Origin: Pseudomonadota bacterium
GTDB taxonomy: Bacteria > Desulfobacterota > Binatia > Binatales > Binataceae
Length of the DNA: 64,000 nt
NCBI GenBank assembly: GCA_021325025.1
Contig: JAJPHZ010000039.1
Span: forward strand, 186,001 to 250,000
Reading direction: 5' to 3'
A program made the position numbers and the translations under genes. The notes below the pieces were generated by a model that searched no databases, was not told the DNA's origin, and saw only the letters and a list, made by a program, of their open reading frames with translations. Below are positions 16,261 through 26,054 of this stretch, piece by piece (within the stretch, counting starts at the first letter, position 1; every line of letters begins with the position of its first letter).

Positions 16261-18010
16261 CTACTTCACTTCCTGCTACCCATCTGGCGCATCAGGAGGC
16301 GGCGCGTCGGCACTCCTGTCAGCCGGAAACAAGCACCCTCAATTCCGCAGCCCTGCCGTCCGCAAACCGGCCGTGCAGCGGCGGCCATGTAGACCGTCGC
16401 CAGGGAGACCACTGCGCCGCATCATGAAACCGTGAACCAGACCTCGACCCGGACATACTTGAGCCAAACTGAGCTTTGTTTGTCCAAGCTCCTAAGTTTG
16501 TAGCTGTCGGTCAGCATGACGTCAAGTTTTTCCGGTTATCACGGAACTGTGCAATTTCGCTCGCAGCGACCATTAATCCCGGGGAGAAGATCGCTTGATT
16601 GACCGCAAGCTCCAAACTGAAGACGACCGCGGCTGAAATTCGCCAATACCGTGCTAGACATGCGGTAAATTAATTCTACTTCCCGGCGGTGGCTTTGGAC
16701 TGCGCACGGCATGCCGAGCGCATCGCTAGCCGAAGCAGCTTATGGGCTGCGGCCCCGAAACAGCGTAGCGCGGATTTGTGGCGCCGCGGTCTCCTGTCGC
16801 GGGACGGCGTCGAACGCGGGCGGCACAGACATCGGTGAAGCGCGCCGCATCCCTGCGTCTTTCAGTCATGCCAACTATCGCAGCGATCGGCGTCTAGCGT
16901 GCAAAGCTGGCAGGTCGCACCAACTCCAGTGGTCAGTGTTCGAGCCCTGGCGGCGGACGGGCTCGGCCCATTGCACCGTGTCCGCTACCCGACGCCGGCG
17001 TTTACGCGCGCGGCTTTTCCCGCGTGAGCGGCATCCTGGAGAGCCTCACCGCGGAAAATTGCGTGCCCCGGACTTGTTCACGCGAGGAGGGCGTCGATTG
17101 CGGGCGGCGATGGCCTGAATAAGGTGTAGCATGACGATGGCAATGCAAAATGTCGAAGTTAAAAATTAAATTCGACACTTTCTATTACATGATTCCTTGT
17201 GTGGAGGCCGAAGGCCGGGTTTTTGCAATAGATACATGAGCAGAAAACTCCAAAATATTCGGGTCAAGTTCAGTAACGGAGACTGCCGTTTGAATGTTCG
17301 AGCCGAGAAATTAATTTGACCGCCATGCAGCCCTTGCAAGTGGATAATCTCTTATGCTACTTCGAATTAGTCATCTGGTATTGCGGTAGTACATACGTGA
17401 ACCGCCTGAGAGAAACTGTCCGCCCTGCTTCGACCAGAATGGTGTTTCTGGCCGCGGCCATGCTCACCCTGCTGGGATCAGCTCAATACAGGGGTTCCTT
17501 GACCGCTCTTTATCGCGGCGCTTGCACGCTTTCGAACCCCGCCGTCGGCTTCGGCCGCCACGTCAAGGAAGAGGTCAGTCCTTCGCAGCCCGAATTGTCA
17601 GTATCGGCTGTCTTTTGCACCGGCAGTGTAGTCCTGACCGAGCGCTCTCAACGGCCATCCTTCCCGATGCCGCCGATAAGGCCGGAATTCGGGCAGCTTC
17701 AACGCCGGCGCATTCCGCCGCCGTCTCAGGACGATCCCTACCTAGCTTAGTCTCACCACACATCAGCGTGCGCCAGTTCTGCGGCTCGCCACGCGTCTGA
17801 GTTGCGCCCGCCAGGGCTGCGGATCGCGGGGCTGATGTAGGCGCGCCGCACCGCGGCGCGCCGCTGGACGCCATCGTTTCGGGTTGCTGTGCGCTGCCTT
17901 GGACGGTGGACGCGGACCCGGGGACTTTTGGGCCAACAACAGGATTCCGGATTTGCGGAGCCACCACAGAGAACATGACAGGTGAAGAGAGGCATGAGGT
18001 GAAGAAAGAC
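16261..18010. other. 1.75-kb stretch without a convincing gene
   Basis: Base composition changes several times here, with A/T-rich blocks near 16480-16700 and 17140-17400 that contrast with the GC-rich flanks. Two open frames (16711-17118 and 17316-17750, plus) have unbiased, low-complexity translations without a ribosome binding site or family signature, and I do not call them. An A/T-rich inverted repeat lies at 17151-17177. The right end should hold the promoter of the DUF1302 gene. This could be decayed coding sequence, a regulatory zone or an RNA locus. Confidence 0.5.
17151..17177. repeat. A/T-rich inverted repeat
   Basis: TGTCGAA at 17151-17157 and TTCGACA at 17171-17177 are exact complements around a 13-base A/T-rich centre. 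The shape fits a dimeric repressor site, but no adjacent gene start supports this. Confidence 0.5.
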
Positions 18011-19864
18011 ATGAACAGATCGGAAAGTGAACGACGAAGACTGTACCTTTCCGCGCGAACGCTTATCGGCGGTATAGTAGTGACGTTGCTGGTTGGGTGG
18101 CTGGCGGGCGTATGCTCCGCTCAGGACCAGGGTGGTACGTCGGCGGGCACATCGGGCCAGTCGTCGCAGCCGATGTTCCTCAAGAACCTTCACATTTCAG
18201 GCTTTCTGCTGAACACGACCGGAACCTGGATCGATTCGAGTACTGCCGCTAAGGGATTCGGCTTCACGCCGGCGGGCAACGTCAATCAATTCGGCGAGCG
18301 CAGCCGCAACTCGCTGGCGGTGGAACGCAACATGGTCCAGCTCGACGTCAACGATGACTTCACCGAGAACGACAGTATGTTCATGCGCGACTGGTTCGTA
18401 TACGAGCCATCCTATCCGTGGGAGGTCGCCTGCCTGGGACCGGGCGCGACCTGGTCCGGGGCGCTGGCGGGGCAGCCGTTCAGCGCGATGCACTGCAACT
18501 CGGACTTCTACAATCAGTATGGCATCCGCGAACTCTGGTTTAAGCATCGCCAGGGGCCGCTTGATTTGTTCATCGGCCGGCAGATCGTGACCTGGGGCGA
18601 ATCGCTGGCCTTTCGGGTTGGCGATCAGATCAATCCGCAGGATCTAAGCTGGAATTTCGGATTTGCCAACCTCGAACAGTCGCGGATGCCGCTGTGGATG
18701 ATCCATCCGATCCTCAACTTGCCCTCGCTTGGTCCTCTGAGCTCGAACTACCTTGAAGCGGTCTACGTTCCGGGCTTCGACTTCCTGTATTCGCAGGTCG
18801 ACTACTCCGACGATCACGTCGACGGTGTGGACAACATCGCGGGCCGCGTTAACGTGGGCGCTCCCAATCCCGGAGGCCGCTTTGCCGGGCAGCTTGACTG
18901 CCGGGTATTGTATGCGCCTTTTGGCGGCTCGGTAATTCCAGCTGTGGGCTTTCCCGGTTTTTGCGGCGCGGCCGCGCCGGTTGCCATGTTTCAAACCGGA
19001 ACCGGAATTCCCGGCCAAGGTCCTGGCGAGTACTTCGGTCTGCCCGACGTGAAGATTCCCAACGCCACCTTTGGTAACTCTCAGGTCGGGGTCAGGTTCC
19101 ATACGCTGGTGGCGAACACGGAATTGACCGCCTTCTATTTGTGGAGTCATGAATATAATCCGGTTCTGAAGATTACGCCTAACGCGCCGCTGGCGGCTGG
19201 CCCGGGATTCTTCCTGCGGCGGTTGCTGGAGTACTATCCGCAGTATCAGTCGTTCGGCTTTACCGCCAATCGGCCGCTCTACTTGCCGGGAGTCTTTAGT
19301 CAGTTGCCGTTCGTAGCGCGCGCGGAGGCCTTCTACAAAAATCATCAGACATTCAACACCGATTTTATTCCGGGAACGGTTTATACCGGTTTCAATCCCG
19401 CCCTGGGGACGCCGGACGCTTTGTACTACTCAGACACTGTCAAATGGATGATTGCGCTTGACCTCGATCAGGCCTATGTGCCATGGCTGACCAGCACCGG
19501 AAACCTCACCATGAACTACGAGTTCACCGATCTGACGGTGCTCAGCCCGAGCAAATTTGCGCAGCAGGCAGGCAGTTATTTTACCCCGCTGTATCATAAC
19601 GACATAAACATGCTGCTTAACGTCGGCAGCTCGTGGTGGTGGGGCGCCATCAGCCCGACCTGGACGATGATCTACGCTCCGCAGGGACAGACGTGGCTGT
19701 TCTTCCCAACCCTTCAGCTCACGCCGCCATGGACCAACAAGTATTTCGCCAAATTTCAGTGGATTCAGATTTTAGGGAACGATCCCTACAACCTGGACGG
19801 AGGTCTTTTCAAAGGCAAGAACATGTTGATCTCGCAGTTTGAATATAACTTTGATCTGCTTTGA
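18011..19864 (+). CDS. DUF1302 family envelope protein
   Basis: About 617 residues from the ATG at 18011, with in-frame alternatives at 17975 (ATG) and 17999 (GTG). A signal peptide ends at GVCSAQDQ. The mature protein is rich in aromatic and beta-prone segments and carries the family hallmark LFIGRQIVTWGESLAFR, then GDQINPQDL, about a third of the way in. It ends with an aromatic-rich beta-strand-like segment (ISQFEYNFDLL). DUF1302 proteins are often encoded with DUF1329 proteins and are thought to be porin-like outer-membrane proteins handling hydrophobic compounds. A DUF1329 gene lies 1.6 kb away on the other strand, with an amidohydrolase between. Function is inferred from family context only. 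Confidence 0.82.
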   Translation: MNRSESERRRLYLSARTLIGGIVVTLLVGWLAGVCSAQDQGGTSAGTSGQSSQPMFLKNLHISGFLLNTTGTWIDSSTAAKGFGFTPAGNVNQFGERSRNSLAVERNMVQLDVNDDFTENDSMFMRDWFVYEPSYPWEVACLGPGATWSGALAGQPFSAMHCNSDFYNQYGIRELWFKHRQGPLDLFIGRQIVTWGESLAFRVGDQINPQDLSWNFGFANLEQSRMPLWMIHPILNLPSLGPLSSNYLEAVYVPGFDFLYSQVDYSDDHVDGVDNIAGRVNVGAPNPGGRFAGQLDCRVLYAPFGGSVIPAVGFPGFCGAAAPVAMFQTGTGIPGQGPGEYFGLPDVKIPNATFGNSQVGVRFHTLVANTELTAFYLWSHEYNPVLKITPNAPLAAGPGFFLRRLLEYYPQYQSFGFTANRPLYLPGVFSQLPFVARAEAFYKNHQTFNTDFIPGTVYTGFNPALGTPDALYYSDTVKWMIALDLDQAYVPWLTSTGNLTMNYEFTDLTVLSPSKFAQQAGSYFTPLYHNDINMLLNVGSSWWWGAISPTWTMIYAPQGQTWLFFPTLQLTPPWTNKYFAKFQWIQILGNDPYNLDGGLFKGKNMLISQFEYNFDLL

Positions 19865-19938
19865 GTCTCGCACGTTGGTGCTTTACCCCGCTGAACGTGC
19901 GTAACGGCCCGGGGCGCTCCCCTGCGCCGGCGGGTCTG

Positions 19939-19971
19939 GCGGCCGGACGGCCTTACCCCCCGTCCGGCCGC
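19939..19971. terminator. Strong hairpin between convergent genes
   Basis: 12-bp perfect arms at 19939-19950 and 19960-19971 (GCGGCCGGACGG and its complement) around a 9-base loop, followed by TTTGT on the plus strand. Placed between the DUF1302 stop and the end of the convergent amidohydrolase, so it may serve both. Confidence 0.75.
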
Positions 19972-20029
19972 TTTGTGCAACGGCCTGATAGGCTGTCGAC
20001 GCAAAGCGGGTTTGAGATCGTGCCGCCGC

Positions 20030-21133
20030 TCAGTTCAGGCCGTAAAGCCGGGCGGCGTTGCCGCCGATTATCTTGCGCTTCTCGGCCTCGGGCACGCCTG
20101 CCATGGTCTCGTCGATGTACTTGCGGGAGTTGGGCCAGGTGGTGTCGGTATGGGGATAGTCGGAGGACCACATCAGGTTGTCGACACCGATCAGGTCGCG
20201 CAGCCGGATGCCGGCCTTATCTTCGATAAAGGTAGCGTAAACCTGGCGATGGAAGTACGCGCTCGGCGGCATCGGCAGCTCCAGCCGTGACCAGTAACGA
20301 TGGCGTTGGTAGATGCGGTCGGCGCGCTCCAGGAAATAGGGAATCCAGCCGATGTTGCCCTCCACCGAGACAATCTTGAGTTTGGGGAATAGTTCGCCGA
20401 TGCCGCCGAAGAGCAGGCGCGCCAGCGCCTCCATATTGCCAATCGAGTTGATCAGGATCTGTCCGGGCAGCAGCCCGCGCACATTGGGCTGCTGATGGAA
20501 GACCTGGCCGCGGGTATCGCCAACGGCCAGATGCAGATGGACGGGCAAGTCGAGGTCCTGGGCAGCCGCCCACAGCGGGTCGAAGACTTGGCTGCTGAGC
20601 GGTCCGGCCTTGGGAAAGCTGGACACCAGCAATCCGCGCATCCCCAGTTTGGCCACCCGCTGCGCCTCGCGCACCCCCTCCTCGACGTGGTCGGTCGGCA
20701 CCAGGCCGATGCCGATCAGGCGGCGTGGATTGGTCGCGCAGAACTCGGCCAAAAAGTCGTTGTAGGCGCGCATGCAGGCAAGCTGCAGCTCGAAGTCCTC
20801 CACCATGAAGGCCCAGAACGCGTTGGGGAAGATGACCGCGGCGTCGATGCCGTCGGTGTCCATGTCCTTAAGCCGTTCGTCGGGGTCAAAGGCGCCCGGG
20901 CGGATGGTCTGGTAGGTCTCGCCCTCAAGCTTGTATTCCTCGAATTTCTTTCCGGCGGCAGCGTTCATGCCCATCTTCATCACCACTTTGCCCTCCAGCA
21001 TCCAGACATCGCCGCCGTCGACGTTGACGACCCGGGGAGCGCGGTCGCGCAGCGCCGGTGGAACCCGTTTTTCCCACGTGTCCTTGGGCTCCTGGACGTG
21101 GTCGTCAGCCGAAATAATCCTGTAGCTGGTCAT
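20030..21133 (-). CDS. Amidohydrolase family 2 protein (second of three)
   Basis: 367 residues from an ATG preceded by AAGGAGG. The metal-binding start is ISADDHVQEPKDTWEKRVPP. Further landmarks are MRAYNDFLAEF, LHLAVGD, the EGNIGWIPYFLERAD segment and the distal aspartate in MWSSDYPHTDTTWPNS, ending GNAARLYGLN. All core metal ligands of the ACMSD-like family appear present. It is transcribed alone on the minus strand, downstream of a 310-base gap from the DUF1329 gene. Related to, but clearly diverged from, the copies at 10527 and 23427, which suggests different substrates. Confidence 0.88.
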   Translation of the reverse strand: MTSYRIISADDHVQEPKDTWEKRVPPALRDRAPRVVNVDGGDVWMLEGKVVMKMGMNAAAGKKFEEYKLEGETYQTIRPGAFDPDERLKDMDTDGIDAAVIFPNAFWAFMVEDFELQLACMRAYNDFLAEFCATNPRRLIGIGLVPTDHVEEGVREAQRVAKLGMRGLLVSSFPKAGPLSSQVFDPLWAAAQDLDLPVHLHLAVGDTRGQVFHQQPNVRGLLPGQILINSIGNMEALARLLFGGIGELFPKLKIVSVEGNIGWIPYFLERADRIYQRHRYWSRLELPMPPSAYFHRQVYATFIEDKAGIRLRDLIGVDNLMWSSDYPHTDTTWPNSRKYIDETMAGVPEAEKRKIIGGNAARLYGLN

Positions 21134-21443
21134 TGGATGCCTCCTTGCCGGCCGCAGCGGAACGTTCCATCGGTGCGATTGTCAAAAGCCGGCCTCTAGT
21201 GTTGCCATATCAATCCTGGTTCGTAAGGCGCAAGCCTGCGGCGCCCACCGCGGGCCCTGTTTCAGCGCGCCTGCCGGAGGCGCGTGTTTACGGCATTACA
21301 TCTCAGGCTGAAAATAAGATGGCGCGAGCAAGGATGCTCGTGTCTCGACACCGGGCCGCCAGCCCCATGATTGAAGACTTGCGAAGAGTTCAGGGTGCCG
21401 GGTTCGCCGCGTTGCCGCGGCGGACCCGGCAAAGGCGTCGGCC
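21134..21443. other. Gap upstream of the second amidohydrolase
   Basis: 310 bases between the DUF1329 stop and the amidohydrolase start, both on the minus strand. It presumably contains the amidohydrolase promoter. I see no gene or strong hairpin. Confidence 0.4.
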
Positions 21444-22895
21444 TTATCTCATGATCTGACCCAGCGAGCCGGGGAAGGCCCAGGTCCGGGCGTCCTGCAG
21501 GTCGGCAGGCGCCTGCTTGTCGAGGGCGTAGTTGGTCTCGATCACGGTCGTGGCGTGCGAGTTCTGCAAGTCAATCATGGTGGAAGTGTTATTGTTGGTA
21601 ATGGCCTTCTCACCTCCCCCAATATCCATCGGATAAGTGAATAGCCATTCGGTCTTCCACAGTTTGCGGTTGGAATCGTACAAGTCGAACCAGTAATTGT
21701 CCCAGGTCTCTTTGTCGATATAAACCACTCGCGCCCCGTAGCAGTAGCTGCTTCCCAGTTCCGGCAGTGGATAGAGCACCACCACGTAGGTATCGCGCAG
21801 TTCCCATCTGCCGTCCTTGGGTGTGGGCCATCCGGGAACCGAGCTCTTGATCAGGAAAGTGTCCTCCTTTTCGCGGGCGACGGGGTTTTCGTGCAGCAGG
21901 GCCAGCACCTTGTACTCGCCCAGCAGCTCGATTTTGAACAGGCCCGGGCTGGTGATCGAGGTGCCCGCGCCGTCATCGCCGGTGTAGTCGGTGCCCAGCA
22001 GCGGCGAGCAGCGGGCGGCGCTGGAAAGCCTCAGCGAACGGCGCAGCGAGGGCAGAAAGACGTAGAGCTCGGGCACCACGGTGGGATCGTCGTGCAGCAT
22101 TTCGATTTCGGTAGTGTACTTGGATTGTTCGGGCGCAAGGATGAAGAAGCGCGCGTTGAGCGAGAAGCCCGCCGCATAAGGCATGTTGGTCGGATAGTCA
22201 TTGTCGCTCAGATGCGACAGCCGCCAATAGCTGGTCTGGCTCATCTGGTAGGAGATGTTCAGGAAGCGGTCGACCAGCCGGGTGTGAGAATGGAAGCTCT
22301 GCACAAACGGGTACCAGCGGTACCAGTTGTCGTAGATGATCTTGTAGGCGAGGTCGGGCTCCGAAGGGTTGGGGAATGGTTCCCCTGCCACGTAACCTTC
22401 GGGTGCCTTGCCGCCGCCGGGGATGTCCTTCAAGCGGACCTGGCCGCTGTATTTCTCGGTGTCGCGCACCACTTTGCTGGGCAGCGGAATGTGAACGGTC
22501 GGTCCGACTTCAATCGCGAAGCCCGGATCGTTTCCCATCCGGAACAGATACTTTTGCGAGAACAGCGCCTGGACGCCAATGGGCAGGAACTTCTTGTAGG
22601 TGGTCCAGTTGCTCAAGTCGATGCGGGTGCCGACCGGAATGGACTCCGGGGAACTGGCCGGCACCATCTGCTTGTAATTGGCCGGGTCAAAGGAAATCTG
22701 CGCCGCAGCAGGTGCGCATGCCAACCACAGCACGACGGCGGCGAGGGTTGCCGCACCCAGCCAGCGTGCGTGCGTTGTGGGCGCGGCGGTCAACTCTGCA
22801 CGGCGCGAGGGTTTACGGAAATTCGCCTCCCCAGACGAGCGGAGGGCTGTTCGTAGCGCGCCATCGACGCGCCTATCCAAACTCCTGATGTACAT
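21444..22895 (-). CDS. DUF1329 family exported protein (first copy)
   Basis: About 483 residues from the ATG at 22895, fixed by a GGAGGAAAGG site directly upstream; a longer reading to 22958 lacks one. After a basic ~45-residue leader there is one hydrophobic segment ending ACAPAAAQ, likely a signal peptide. The mature part has the family marks: NWTTYKKFLPIG, LAPEQSKYTTEIEML, the highly conserved YVFLPSLRRSLRLSSAARCS, and CYGARVVYIDKETW near the end. DUF1329 proteins are periplasmic or outer-membrane-associated beta-rich proteins that accompany DUF1302. Role in hydrophobic-compound transport is inferred. Divergent from an amidohydrolase. Confidence 0.87.
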   Translation of the reverse strand: MYIRSLDRRVDGALRTALRSSGEANFRKPSRRAELTAAPTTHARWLGAATLAAVVLWLACAPAAAQISFDPANYKQMVPASSPESIPVGTRIDLSNWTTYKKFLPIGVQALFSQKYLFRMGNDPGFAIEVGPTVHIPLPSKVVRDTEKYSGQVRLKDIPGGGKAPEGYVAGEPFPNPSEPDLAYKIIYDNWYRWYPFVQSFHSHTRLVDRFLNISYQMSQTSYWRLSHLSDNDYPTNMPYAAGFSLNARFFILAPEQSKYTTEIEMLHDDPTVVPELYVFLPSLRRSLRLSSAARCSPLLGTDYTGDDGAGTSITSPGLFKIELLGEYKVLALLHENPVAREKEDTFLIKSSVPGWPTPKDGRWELRDTYVVVLYPLPELGSSYCYGARVVYIDKETWDNYWFDLYDSNRKLWKTEWLFTYPMDIGGGEKAITNNNTSTMIDLQNSHATTVIETNYALDKQAPADLQDARTWAFPGSLGQIMR

Positions 22896-23039
22896 CCTTT
22901 CCTCCAATGCGTGGACGTTCGTCCCCAGCGATAATCGAGACGAAGCTCGAAGGCTCAAGCCTATAGAGCGCCGCTGGGTGAGGCAATGTAGATTTTTTAC
23001 ACAGCGGTGTGCTGCGCGGGCGCCAGCCGGTGCGCTGCG

Positions 23040-23324
23040 CGTGGGGTTTCAAGGGCGTCTGAAATAGCTGACCCGGGCGATCGCGGTGGATCGCTCCGCG
23101 CACCAGGTACGCGCCGATGCAATCGCGCAGCCGTTGATTCTCCCCGGGCGCATGCAGCAATTTTTTCGGTGATCCCCGGTTGATGGCGCAAAGCGGCAGT
23201 TTCAACCTGCCAGTCTCGGCGCGCCAGGCGATGTGGCCAACTGGCCGTTTACCTCGCTTCCGACGAGTCGCGGCTGATTGCGGGTCAGGTGTTTCCAGTG
23301 GATTTCGGCTGGTCGGCAACCTGA
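23040..23324 (+). pseudogene. Decayed C-terminal remnant of a short-chain dehydrogenase (SDR)
   Basis: From 23068 the frame reads LTRAIAVDRSAHQVRADAIA up to a TGA at 23170-23172. It continues in the same frame through APGDVAN (23221-23241). After a one-base loss it resumes as LAVYLASDESRLIAGQVF, then PVDFGWSAT, and TGA at 23322-23324. These are the standard SDR C-terminal blocks (LTRA..., GDVAN.A.YLASDES, GQ..PVDFGWSA). The upstream Rossmann half, including TGxxxGxG and the catalytic Tyr, is gone. The remnant sits in the gap between divergent DUF1329 and amidohydrolase genes. The left limit is approximate. Confidence 0.78.
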
Positions 23325-23426
23325 CGCGTACGACGGGTTAAAACGCGGTACTGCCCGGTCTGTTCCTGTTGCAGGCGTCTCATGAAAAATAGGAAACAGT
23401 ACTTATCCGAACCGGGGAGCCAACTG

Positions 23427-24551
23427 ATGTATAAGGGCCATCGCTATATCGACGCCGATTCCCACGTGCTGGAGCCTGCCGACATGTGGGAAAAATACCT
23501 GGAACCGAAATATCGCCGTTTCGCGCCGGTGCACGCCGTGGGTTACAAGGGTGAGCCACCCGGCTTTTATCTCCACATCCGGATTCTCGGCACCACGATG
23601 CCGACCTTCCAGATGCCGGATTTGGTTCAGATGCCGGGTCTGGAAGAGGCTTACGGCGATTACATGCGCCGTGGCTTTGGGCCCGATTGCTACCAGACCG
23701 CCCTGGAGCGCACGGGGATGGATTACATGGTGCTGTACCCGACGATCGGGCTTTACGCGACCGCCGTGCCGGGCCTGTCCGCCGAAGTGGCGGCGGCCTA
23801 TCGTCGTGCGTACAACAACTGGCTGTACGATTTCTGCCAGGCGGCGGGCTCCAAGTTGATCGGCGTGGGTTCTGTGGATTTGCGCGATCCGGTGGAAGCG
23901 GCCCGTGAAGCGCGGCGCTGTGTGCGCGAGTTGGGCTTCAAGGCCATCACGTTTAACCCCGAGCCGGTTAACGATGTGGCCCTGCACGATCGCTTCTATG
24001 ACCCGCTGTGGCAAGCCGCATCGGAGTTGGGAGTGCCGATGGGCGTGCATGTCGCGGGCGGTACGGCGCTGCATCAGGTGGGTATCGAGTACTTCCCGCA
24101 ATGGAGCGAAGGACGCGGCCTGTGCGCGTTCACCATCGGCAACATGATCGCCTGTCTGTCCTTCGTCAGCGGCGGCATCCTGGAGCGCTTCCCCGAGCTT
24201 AAGGTAGTTTTCCTGGAATCGGGTGCGGGATGGCCGGCATTTTGGCTGGAGCGCATTCAGGCCGGGGTCCAGGGCGCCAATCGCGGCGGGCGAGTCCATG
24301 GGCTGAGCAAATCGCCGATCGAATACTTCCACCAGCAGTGCTTCATTTCGGCCGATCCCGACGATCCCGGTATCGCGCAGGTGGCGGCGGTAATCGGCGA
24401 CGACAATATCGTCACGGCCACGGATTTCGGCCACATGGAGGGCAAGGGCTACATCCGGGCGCTGGACGACATCCTGGCACTGGAGCTGCCCGCCCAGACC
24501 AAGCGCAAGATCATGTGGGACAACGCGGCGCGGCTGTACAATTTGGATTAG
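23427..24551 (+). CDS. Amidohydrolase family 2 protein (third of three)
   Basis: 374 residues from the ATG at 23427, chosen because GGGGAG lies 7 bases upstream and the metal-binding start follows at once (YIDADSHVLEPADMWEKYL); an upstream ATG at 23382 is less likely. Other marks are YRRAYNNWLYDFC, MGVHVAGG, the ESGAGWPAFWLERIQ segment and the distal TATDFGH, ending NAARLYNLD. In the MWSxD-type distal motif of the other two copies the residue before Asp is Thr here. A large LLM monooxygenase follows 70 bases downstream. Together they suggest an oxidation-then-hydrolysis catabolic step. Confidence 0.88.
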   Translation: MYKGHRYIDADSHVLEPADMWEKYLEPKYRRFAPVHAVGYKGEPPGFYLHIRILGTTMPTFQMPDLVQMPGLEEAYGDYMRRGFGPDCYQTALERTGMDYMVLYPTIGLYATAVPGLSAEVAAAYRRAYNNWLYDFCQAAGSKLIGVGSVDLRDPVEAAREARRCVRELGFKAITFNPEPVNDVALHDRFYDPLWQAASELGVPMGVHVAGGTALHQVGIEYFPQWSEGRGLCAFTIGNMIACLSFVSGGILERFPELKVVFLESGAGWPAFWLERIQAGVQGANRGGRVHGLSKSPIEYFHQQCFISADPDDPGIAQVAAVIGDDNIVTATDFGHMEGKGYIRALDDILALELPAQTKRKIMWDNAARLYNLD

Positions 24552-24621
24552 GTATGCTTAATTCGTGCACAAGATTTTGGCTGACCAGAAAATCGGCATC
24601 ATCGCAGCGGGAGGCTGACTT

Positions 24622-26028
24622 ATGCACGTAGGCTATTTCACTGAGCGGCCCCATCGTTACGTCAACAACGATGAGATCATCAAAAACGGCTTTTTCGGCC
24701 TGCCCAACTCGATGTTCGAGCGGGAGACGGCAGCGCGCTTCCTCAATGAATACCTGGATGAGCGCGTGATGGCCGAGGAGCTGGGCTTCGACGGCCTGAT
24801 GCTCAACGAGCATCACGACAACGCCTTCTGCATGGGCTCGGTGATGAATGTCGAGGCGGCGATCCTGGCGCGCATCACCAAGCAGGCCAAGATCGTGCTG
24901 CTCGGCAATCCGCTGCCGATCGTCGGCAATCCGCTGCGCCTGGCCGAAGAGCTGGCGACGATCGACCTGATCTCCGGCGGACGGCTGGTCAGCGGATGGG
25001 TGCGCGGGGCGGGCAGCGAGCAGTTCGCCAGCAATGCCAACCCGGCCTTCAATCGCGAGTACTTCGATGAAGCGCACGAAGTGATCGTCAAGGCGTGGAC
25101 GCAGCCCGGACCCTTCCGCTACGAGGGCAAGCATTTTCACTACCGTTACGTGAATCCCTGGATGCTGCCGCTGCAAAAGCCGCATCCGCAGATCTGGATT
25201 CCCGGCCTGCTCAGCCCCGAGACCGTGGAGTGGTGCGCCAAGCATCGCTACCCGTACGTGGCGCTGGCGACCTTCATGGAGCCGACCGTCGAGCTGTGGG
25301 ATTTCTACCGCGACGCGGCCGCGCGCGAAGGCTACCAGGTTGGCACCGAGAACTTTGGCTACCTGCAGAAGATCTACGTGGCCGAGACCGACGAAAAGGC
25401 GCATGAAATCGCCAAATGGGACATGTTCGGCGGCGCGGGGATCGGCTACAGCCTGTTTGCCCAGCCCCATTGGTCATTCCCTCCGGGCTACAACTCCAAG
25501 CTGGCGACCCGGCGTATCGCCAAGCAGCTCACCGCGCCCAAGAAGAAGGGCGAAGCCAGCACGCCCTGGGCGGGCAAGAAGGCCGAGACCGAGGCCAGCA
25601 GCCGAGAGCGGATTTCTGGCGCCCAGGTGCAGCATCGCTCGGCCAGTTGGCAGCAACGCGACTTGGATGTCGAGGCGACGCGCCAGCACATCTTCGAAGA
25701 GTTCAAGGACGCCGAAAAACAGTTCCAGATGATTTGCGGTACGCCCAAGAGCGTGCTGCCCAAAATCAGGACGCTGCTCGAAGTGCTGCGTCCGGGGATT
25801 TTCATGATCTGGCAGAATGACGGCCCGATCTCGCGCGAGGATCGGCTGAACAACCTGAGGCTACTCGGTCAGGAGGTGGTGCCCGCCATTCGAGAAATGG
25901 GCAAGGAGCTGGACCTGAAGTCGCCCTTCGAAGTAACGCCGGGTCAGCGTCCGTTGCCGGCCAGCGGCAAGCCGGAGTCGGTGGGGTCGCTGGAGCCGCT
26001 GCGGGCCTGGAACGCGCGGGCGGCGTGA
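24622..26028 (+). CDS. LLM-class flavin-dependent monooxygenase
   Basis: 468-residue bacterial-luciferase-like TIM barrel using reduced flavin (FMN or F420). Landmarks: MHVGYFTERPHRY at the start, LGFDGLMLNEHHDN, ARITKQAKIVLLGNPLPIVG, DLISGGRLVSGWVRGAGSE, and CGTPKSVLPKIRTLLEVL near the C-terminus. It is longer than the ~340-residue norm; residues ~295-350 form a charged, low-complexity insertion (PKKKGEASTPWAGKKAE). GGGAGG precedes the ATG. The gene ends just before two perfect inverted repeats. Likely works with the upstream amidohydrolase. Confidence 0.88.
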   Translation: MHVGYFTERPHRYVNNDEIIKNGFFGLPNSMFERETAARFLNEYLDERVMAEELGFDGLMLNEHHDNAFCMGSVMNVEAAILARITKQAKIVLLGNPLPIVGNPLRLAEELATIDLISGGRLVSGWVRGAGSEQFASNANPAFNREYFDEAHEVIVKAWTQPGPFRYEGKHFHYRYVNPWMLPLQKPHPQIWIPGLLSPETVEWCAKHRYPYVALATFMEPTVELWDFYRDAAAREGYQVGTENFGYLQKIYVAETDEKAHEIAKWDMFGGAGIGYSLFAQPHWSFPPGYNSKLATRRIAKQLTAPKKKGEASTPWAGKKAETEASSRERISGAQVQHRSASWQQRDLDVEATRQHIFEEFKDAEKQFQMICGTPKSVLPKIRTLLEVLRPGIFMIWQNDGPISREDRLNNLRLLGQEVVPAIREMGKELDLKSPFEVTPGQRPLPASGKPESVGSLEPLRAWNARAA

Positions 26029-26054
26029 GCGCGCGAGGTGCGGAAGACGGGACG

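Noticed and set aside
16711-17118. 135-codon open frame in the long gap
   Set aside because: Arg-rich translation without ribosome binding site or recognisable domain.
17000-17118. Third-frame reading ending in SGILESLTAENCVPRTCSREEG... that recalls the Cys-containing C-terminus of Rrf2-like regulators
   Set aside because: No matching helix-turn-helix could be assembled upstream and the Cys spacing differs from IscR; too weak to call.
17316-17750. 144-codon open frame with one hydrophobic segment
   Set aside because: No ribosome binding site, no domain, and it runs into unrelated composition; not supported as a gene.
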